64,000 nt of DNA from an uncultured Oscillospiraceae bacterium (GTDB taxonomy: Bacteria; Bacillota; Clostridia; Oscillospirales; Oscillospiraceae), in contig CAMVRT010000001.1 of NCBI GenBank assembly GCA_947169975.1, positions 1 through 64,000 on the forward strand. Reading direction: 5' to 3'. The notes beneath the pieces were generated by a model that was not told where the DNA came from, searched no databases, and saw only the letters and a program-made list of their open reading frames with translations. Each line of letters opens with the position of its first letter. Positions within the stretch are counted from its first letter, which is position 1. The position numbers and the translations under genes were made by a program. Shown one piece after another: positions 59,612 to 64,000 of this stretch.

Positions 59612-59643
59612 AGAAAAGGACGCCTTTGCAGGCGTCCTTTTCC
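59612..59643 (-). terminator. rny terminator
   Basis: A perfect 11-bp stem (59614-59624 with 59631-59641), 6-base loop and CCTTTTC on the minus strand, 15 bp after the rny stop codon. Confidence 0.9.
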
Positions 59644-59655
59644 GTAATTCGCTGT

Positions 59656-61209
59656 TTACTTGGCGTATTCCACGACCTTGGTTTCCCGCAGGACGTGGAC
59701 CTTGATCTGGCCGGGGTACTCCAGCTCGTTCTCGATGCGCTTGGCCAGCTCCCGGGCCAGGATGACCATATCGTCCTCGCTGACCTGCTCGGGCTTGACC
59801 ATGACGCGGACCTCGCGGCCGGCCTGGATGGCGTAGCTCTTCTCCACGCCGGGATAGCCGCCGGTGATCTCCTCCAGCTTCTCCAGACGCTTGATATAGT
59901 TCTCCAGATTCTCGCGGCGAGCGCCGGGACGGGCGGCGGAGATGGCGTCGGCCGCCTGCACCAGGCAGGCCACCAGCGTCTTGCACTCCACGTCGCCGTG
60001 GTGGGCCTGGACGGCGTGGATCACGTCTTCCTTCTCGCGATACTTGCGCAGATACTCCACGCCCAGGGCCACGTGGGTGCCCTCGAACTCGTGGTCCAGC
60101 GCCTTGCCGATATCGTGCAGCAGACCTGCCCGCTTGGCGGTGTGGACGTCGGCGCCCAGCTCGGCGGCCATCATGCCGGCGATGTGGGACACCTCGATGG
60201 AGTGCTGCAGCACATTCTGGCCGTAGCTGGTGCGGTAGTGCAGCTTGCCCAGCAGCTTCTGCAGCTCGGGATGCAGGCTGCGCACGCCGGTCTCCAGCAC
60301 GGCGCGCTCACCCTCGGAGCGGATGACGGCGTCCACCTCGCGGCGGGCCTTCTCCACCATCTCCTCGATGTGGGTGGGATGGATGCGTCCGTCGGCGATC
60401 AGCTTCTCCAGCGCCACACGGGCCACCTCGCGGCGGACCGGCTCAAAGCAGGATACCGTGATGGCCTCCGGCGTGTCGTCGATAATGAGATCCGCGCCGG
60501 TCAAGGTCTCCAGGGTGCGGATATTGCGGCCCTCGCGGCCGATGATGCGGCCCTTCATCTCGTCATTGGGCAGGGGTACCACACTGACGGTGATTTCGGC
60601 GGCATGATCGGTGGCGACGCGCTGGATGGCGGTGGCGACGATCTCGCGGGCGCGCTGATCGGCCTCCTCGCGGGCACGTGCTTCGATCTCCTTGATCTTG
60701 AGGGCGGTTTCGTGGGTCACATCGGACTCCACCTGCTCGATCAGGTATGCCTTAGCCTGCTCGGCGGTGAAGCCGGAAATGCGCTCGAGCATCTCGGTCT
60801 GGCTGCGCTTGATGAGCCGGATCTCCTCCTGCTCCTTGTCGGCAGCGGCGTGCTTGGCAGCCAGCGCCTCCTCCTTGCGCTCGATGGTCTCGGTCTTGCG
60901 GTCGATGTTCTCTTCCTTCTGCTGCAGTCTGCGCTCCTGCTTCTGCAGGTCGGCGCGGCGCTCCTTGACTTCCTTCTCGTATTCAGTTCGAGAGCGAAGG
61001 ATCTCCTCCTTGGCTTCCACCAAGGCCTCGCGTTTCTTGCTCTCGGCGTTCTTGATGGCCTCGTTGACGATACGAAGCGCTTCCTGTTCGGCATCGGCGA
61101 TCTTGCGCTCGTCGCGCTTCGCCTTGGACCGATAGATCAGAATACAAGCCAGGACGCCAAGACCGAACGCTGCGACTGCCACCACAATGGCAATCCAGAT
61201 TTTGATCAT
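59656..61209 (-). CDS. rny: Ribonuclease Y
   Basis: The main mRNA-decay endonuclease of many Firmicutes. 517 residues. A membrane helix (about 3-25) is followed by a long coiled coil to about 200 ([25 protein letters not shown] onward). Then a KH domain holds [29 protein letters not shown], and an HD domain holds [17 protein letters not shown] with the metal-binding His-Asp. The ATG follows AGGAGG. Its promoter lies inside an unusual inverted-repeat element. Confidence 0.98.
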   Translation of the reverse strand: MIKIWIAIVVAVAAFGLGVLACILIYRSKAKRDERKIADAEQEALRIVNEAIKNAESKKREALVEAKEEILRSRTEYEKEVKERRADLQKQERRLQQKEENIDRKTETIERKEEALAAKHAAADKEQEEIRLIKRSQTEMLERISGFTAEQAKAYLIEQVESDVTHETALKIKEIEARAREEADQRAREIVATAIQRVATDHAAEITVSVVPLPNDEMKGRIIGREGRNIRTLETLTGADLIIDDTPEAITVSCFEPVRREVARVALEKLIADGRIHPTHIEEMVEKARREVDAVIRSEGERAVLETGVRSLHPELQKLLGKLHYRTSYGQNVLQHSIEVSHIAGMMAAELGADVHTAKRAGLLHDIGKALDHEFEGTHVALGVEYLRKYREKEDVIHAVQAHHGDVECKTLVACLVQAADAISAARPGARRENLENYIKRLEKLEEITGGYPGVEKSYAIQAGREVRVMVKPEQVSEDDMVILARELAKRIENELEYPGQIKVHVLRETKVVEYAK

Positions 61210-61220
61210 TGGTTTCCTCC

Positions 61221-61373
61221 TGACAGTTTTATGGTGTATCGAAACGGTTTCCCGTCTGGCATAGACAATAATTGAAAGAATACCCCTGAAATCGGCACGG
61301 GCCTACAAGCTGCCAATTTACATCTTTCAATAATAATCCTCGATAATTTTAACCGCTTTCCATAAAACTGTCA
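61221..61373. repeat. 153-bp inverted-repeat element upstream of rny
   Basis: Exact 14-bp arms TGACAGTTTTATGG (61221-61234) and CCATAAAACTGTCA (61360-61373) enclose further nested inverted repeats: GAAACGGTT/AACCGCTTTC, ATTGAAAGA (61271-61279)/TCTTTCAAT (61324-61332) and CGGCA/TGCC around the centre. One arm forms most of the rny -35 region, the other abuts the rny ribosome site. No open reading frame inside and no clear target duplication. Confidence 0.75.
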
Positions 61374-61374
61374 A
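61346..61374 (-). promoter_or_regulatory. rny promoter
   Basis: The minus strand reads TTGACA, 17 bp, TAAAAT. It lies at the outer end of the inverted-repeat element and would give a leader of about 130 nt. Confidence 0.85.
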
Positions 61375-61402
61375 GACGCAAGTGAAAGGAAATCGTCTTT
61401 TT

Positions 61403-62146
61403 CTATACCTGCAGATACTGTGCCGCGGCGAAGCCCAGCAGACCGTTATAGTCCACGGTGTACCAGCCGTCCTGCGCGCCGCAAACTGTGACGGCGGTGC
61501 CGTTGGGCATCCGGGCCAGTACGGCGCTGTCTGTGGACGGTGATGCGCGCAGGTTGAGATTTCCGCCCTCTGTGACCACCGTAGCCGGACGGCTCATGCA
61601 GATATCGGTAAACGGGATGCCGAAATACGCCGTCAGCGACCGCACCAGCTCCCGGGCAATGTTCACCACATTGCTCTCGATCCACAGGGCGTCGGCTGTG
61701 TTGTCATGGTAGCCGATCTCCACCAGCACCGCCGGCATCCGGGGCTGGCGCACCTCCCCCAGAGCGGTGGTAGAGCGGGTGGTGACCCGGTTGGGCAGCG
61801 GGTAGATCCGCCGCAGGTTCTCCGCGATCAGCTCCGCGCCTCTCCTGCCGTTGGCGGATGTGGGATAGTAGAAAGCCACGATGCCCCGGGCGCTGCCGGC
61901 GTCGGTGCCGCTGCCGGATGCGTTGGAGTGGAGCGCCAGATAAAAATCGTAATTCCCGGCGTTCCCCTGCCGGATGGCGGCTGCCGCCGAGGTGTTGGGA
62001 TCATTCCGGCCGTAAGTGATGCCGTTGGCGCGGAGATACGGCTCCATGGCGTCGGCGATCTGATTCATCCAATACTCCTCGCTGCCGCTGCCGGTGATGT
62101 AGGGATTGTACTCCTGTGTGGACGGGCTCAAGAAAACGCTGGGCAT
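61403..62146 (-). CDS. N-acetylmuramoyl-L-alanine amidase with SH3 domain
   Basis: 247 residues. Amidase_3-type domain at about 1-175, with DFYLALHSNASGSG (second zinc His) and AVLVEIGYHDN (catalytic Glu), followed by a bacterial SH3 domain with NLNLRASPSTDSAVLARMPNGTAVTV. The usual first motif with GHGG is replaced by LSPSTQEYNPY, so the first zinc His is not in place. No signal peptide is seen after the likely ATG 62146 (AAAGGGGA upstream). Cell-wall cutting is inferred. Confidence 0.8.
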   Translation of the reverse strand: MPSVFLSPSTQEYNPYITGSGSEEYWMNQIADAMEPYLRANGITYGRNDPNTSAAAAIRQGNAGNYDFYLALHSNASGSGTDAGSARGIVAFYYPTSANGRRGAELIAENLRRIYPLPNRVTTRSTTALGEVRQPRMPAVLVEIGYHDNTADALWIESNVVNIARELVRSLTAYFGIPFTDICMSRPATVVTEGGNLNLRASPSTDSAVLARMPNGTAVTVCGAQDGWYTVDYNGLLGFAAAQYLQV

Positions 62147-62250
62147 GGCGATTCCCCTTTCACAGTTCTTTTTTCTCCCCATTCTATGGTAATTCCGCGC
62201 AGGGTGTGATAAAATAATGTTTTAGAGCGTAAAGAAAGGCGGGATCTGCC

Positions 62251-63477
62251 ATGAAAGCACAGAGGCCCTATGAACAAGTCACCGTTACACCGAAGGGCGA
62301 AGCCGCCCTTACCGGCGGTCATCCCTGGGTATATGACGGCGAGGTCACCGGCGTGGGCAACCCCACCGACGGCGATCTGGTGGACGTCATCGGTCCCAAG
62401 GGTGCGTATCTGGGCACCGGTTTTTACAATTCACATTCCCGCATCCGGGTGCGTCTGCTGTCCCGCAACGCCAACGACCGGTTTGACGAAGCCTTCTGGC
62501 GGCGGCGTATCCAGTACGCCTGGAGCTACCGCAAGACGGTCATGGGGGAGACTGACAGTCACTGCTGCCGCCTCATCTTCGGCGAGGCGGATCAGTTCCC
62601 CGGTCTGACGGTGGACCGGTTCGAGTCCGTGCTGGTGGCCCAGGTGCTCTCCCTCGGCATGGAACGGATCAAGGGCATGCTGTTCCGCCTGCTGACGGAG
62701 GTCCTCCGCGCCGACGGCCAGGAAATCGCCGGCGTCTACGAGCGCAACGACGTGACCATCCGCGAGCTGGAGGGCATGGAGCAGGTCAAGGGGTGGTACC
62801 CCCTCCCCGGGGATGATGTGCCGGAGCTTACATCGGTTGACATAACAGAGAACAGCATCCGTTACACCGTGGACTTCATCAACGGACAGAAGACCGGTTT
62901 CTTTCTGGATCAGAAGTACAACCGGCAGGCTGTGGCCAAGCTGGCGGCAGGCCGCACGGTGCTGGACTGCTTCACCCACACCGGTTCCTTCGCCCTGAAC
63001 GCCGCCAAGGGCGGGGCGAAGCACGTCACCGCCGTGGACGTCAGTGAGTATGCCGTGGAATGCGCCCGGGAAAACGCCCGCCGCAACGGATTGGATGGCG
63101 TAATGGACTGTCTGTGCGCCAACGTGTTTGACTTGCTGCCCCGGCTTGCCGAGCAGCCGCCCCGCTATGACTTCATCATCCTGGATCCCCCGGCTTTTAC
63201 CAAGAGCCGAAAAACAACGGCCAACGCCATGACCGGGTACAAGGAGATCAACTACCGGGCCATGAAGCTGCTGCCTCGGGGCGGGTATCTGGCTACCTGC
63301 TCGTGCAGCCATTTCGCCACGGAGGAGCTGTTTGTCAGGATGCTTCGCAGCGCCGCCCGGGACGCCGGTGTCCAGCTCCGCCAGATCGAAGCCAGGCAGC
63401 AGTGCGCGGATCACCCCATCCTCTGGGGTGTGGAGGAGACCAGTTATCTGAAGTTCTACCTCTTCCAAGTCATCTGA
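62251..63477 (+). CDS. RlmI-like class I SAM-dependent RNA methyltransferase
   Basis: 408 residues. An N-terminal PUA-like domain (about 1-80, GGHPWVYDGEVTGV) is followed by a middle domain and the Rossmann methyltransferase, with NGQKTGFFLDQKYNR, VLDCFTHTGSFALNAA (motif I), DFIILDPPAFTKSR (motif IV) and TCSCSHF with the likely catalytic Cys. In other bacteria such proteins methylate a cytosine in 23S rRNA; the target here is not shown. Divergent from the amidase gene. A TAAAAT at 62210-62215 is a possible -10 box. Confidence 0.9.
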   Translation: MKAQRPYEQVTVTPKGEAALTGGHPWVYDGEVTGVGNPTDGDLVDVIGPKGAYLGTGFYNSHSRIRVRLLSRNANDRFDEAFWRRRIQYAWSYRKTVMGETDSHCCRLIFGEADQFPGLTVDRFESVLVAQVLSLGMERIKGMLFRLLTEVLRADGQEIAGVYERNDVTIRELEGMEQVKGWYPLPGDDVPELTSVDITENSIRYTVDFINGQKTGFFLDQKYNRQAVAKLAAGRTVLDCFTHTGSFALNAAKGGAKHVTAVDVSEYAVECARENARRNGLDGVMDCLCANVFDLLPRLAEQPPRYDFIILDPPAFTKSRKTTANAMTGYKEINYRAMKLLPRGGYLATCSCSHFATEELFVRMLRSAARDAGVQLRQIEARQQCADHPILWGVEETSYLKFYLFQVI

Positions 63478-63597
63478 CCTGTTACCTTTGTTATTGGCTT
63501 GTCACCAAGTCTTTACGATTTTTTGTTCAGCTGCGGCTATACTGTTTTGCGCCCGGGAAGGGATGCAGCTCATTTTCAGTAAAGGAAGGAACATATT

Positions 63598-64000
63598 ATG
63601 AAAAAAGGATTCAAAATCACCGCCGTTGTGCTGGCGCTGGTTCTTCTGGCCGGCACGCTGGCTTTTTCCATCGTCACCATGCTGGGTGTGCGTGCCATGG
63701 CCCAGGAGCAGGGGCGCACCACGGCGCGGCTGGCGAAGCTGGAGCAGTGGAACCCCTACGATCCGGACGATCCGGGCTACGGGGACTCCGACACCTCGGA
63801 GGATGATGTGATCATTGCCGGCGAGTACACGATCCGCTCCACCGCCGCCATCTCCGACGCCTATCTCTCCGGTGACAGCTCCGCCCTGAGCGCCAAGGAC
63901 AGGGAAACGCTGACCATGGCCTCGGACATTCTGGATGAGATCATCACCGACGGCATGACGGACTATGAGAAGGAACTGGCCGTTTACGAGTGGATGGTGA
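63598..64000 (+). CDS. Secreted transglutaminase-like protein, N-terminal part
   Basis: About 134 codons before the window edge. A signal peptide or membrane anchor (about 5-28, ITAVVLALVLLAGTLAFSIVTML) is followed by an acidic linker and DGMTDYEKELAVYEWMV, the segment that starts many bacterial transglutaminase-like domains. The catalytic Cys-His-Asp would lie beyond the window. The ATG follows AAGGAAGGA. A TATACT at 63538 may be its -10 box, without a good -35. Confidence 0.65.
   Translation, partial: MKKGFKITAVVLALVLLAGTLAFSIVTMLGVRAMAQEQGRTTARLAKLEQWNPYDPDDPGYGDSDTSEDDVIIAGEYTIRSTAAISDAYLSGDSSALSAKDRETLTMASDILDEIITDGMTDYEKELAVYEWMV

Noticed and set aside
59540-59986. N-terminal extension of the 555-aa ORF into rny
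   Set aside because: Overlaps rny coding sequence and the rny terminator; translation there is Arg/Gly-rich shadow sequence.

Overview
The window looks like a chromosomal segment of a high-GC Clostridia member of the Oscillospiraceae type. The support is an almost complete Firmicutes-style ribosomal protein order, the RNase Y/YmdB pair, an L7Ae-type protein before rpsL, strong AGGAGG ribosome binding sites, and many Oscillospiraceae-like accessory proteins. I cannot name a species. Names rest on motifs, lengths and gene order read by eye; no database search was run. Nearly all genes lie on the minus strand.

Layout. 1-4.2 kb: the str operon (L7Ae-like gene, rpsL, rpsG, fusA, tuf cut by the window edge) with its own promoter and a second one before tuf. 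4.6-8.3 kb: a large secreted papain-like protease on the opposite strand, separating the str operon from rpoC. 8.4-15.8 kb: rpoC and rpoB, driven by a near-consensus promoter and not preceded by rplL. 16.3-20.3 kb: membrane esterase, DUF4298 protein, YitT protein and a double GNAT. 20.3-23.6 kb: an AT-richer array of four single-gene cassettes behind rlmD. Each junction carries a remnant whose peptide ends like RlmD itself (VETVVLMTR-like); this is the most unusual structure here. 23.6-26.6 kb: rlmD and a beta-CASP nuclease. 26.7-34.4 kb, plus strand: a DapF-like protein, secA, a run of hairpins, an AT-rich lipase/NUDIX pair, pgeF and a peptide-binding lipoprotein. 34.4-36.9 kb: lexA, secG and two zinc-ribbon paralogues.

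37.1-53.3 kb is one 32-gene S10-spc-alpha ribosomal cluster running from rpsJ to rplQ, including secY, adk, map, a KOW protein, infA and rpmJ (the last missing from the ORF track). Two gaps inside it, rpsJ-rplC and rpsZ-rpsH, hold strong potential RNA structures. Its promoter is buried in the hairpin that also looks like the proS terminator. 53.4-63.5 kb: proS, a small membrane protein, asparaginase, an SbcD-like nuclease, ymdB, an unrecognised two-helix membrane protein, rny, an amidase, an RlmI-like methyltransferase, and the start of a secreted transglutaminase-like protein.

Functionally this is a core translation, transcription and secretion region (tuf/fusA/ribosomal proteins, rpoABC, secA/secY/secG, RNase Y, rRNA methyltransferases) with accessory genes at three points: the rpoC-str gap, the rlmD 3' end, and downstream of secA. 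I saw no tRNA, rRNA, CRISPR array, transposase or integrase gene.
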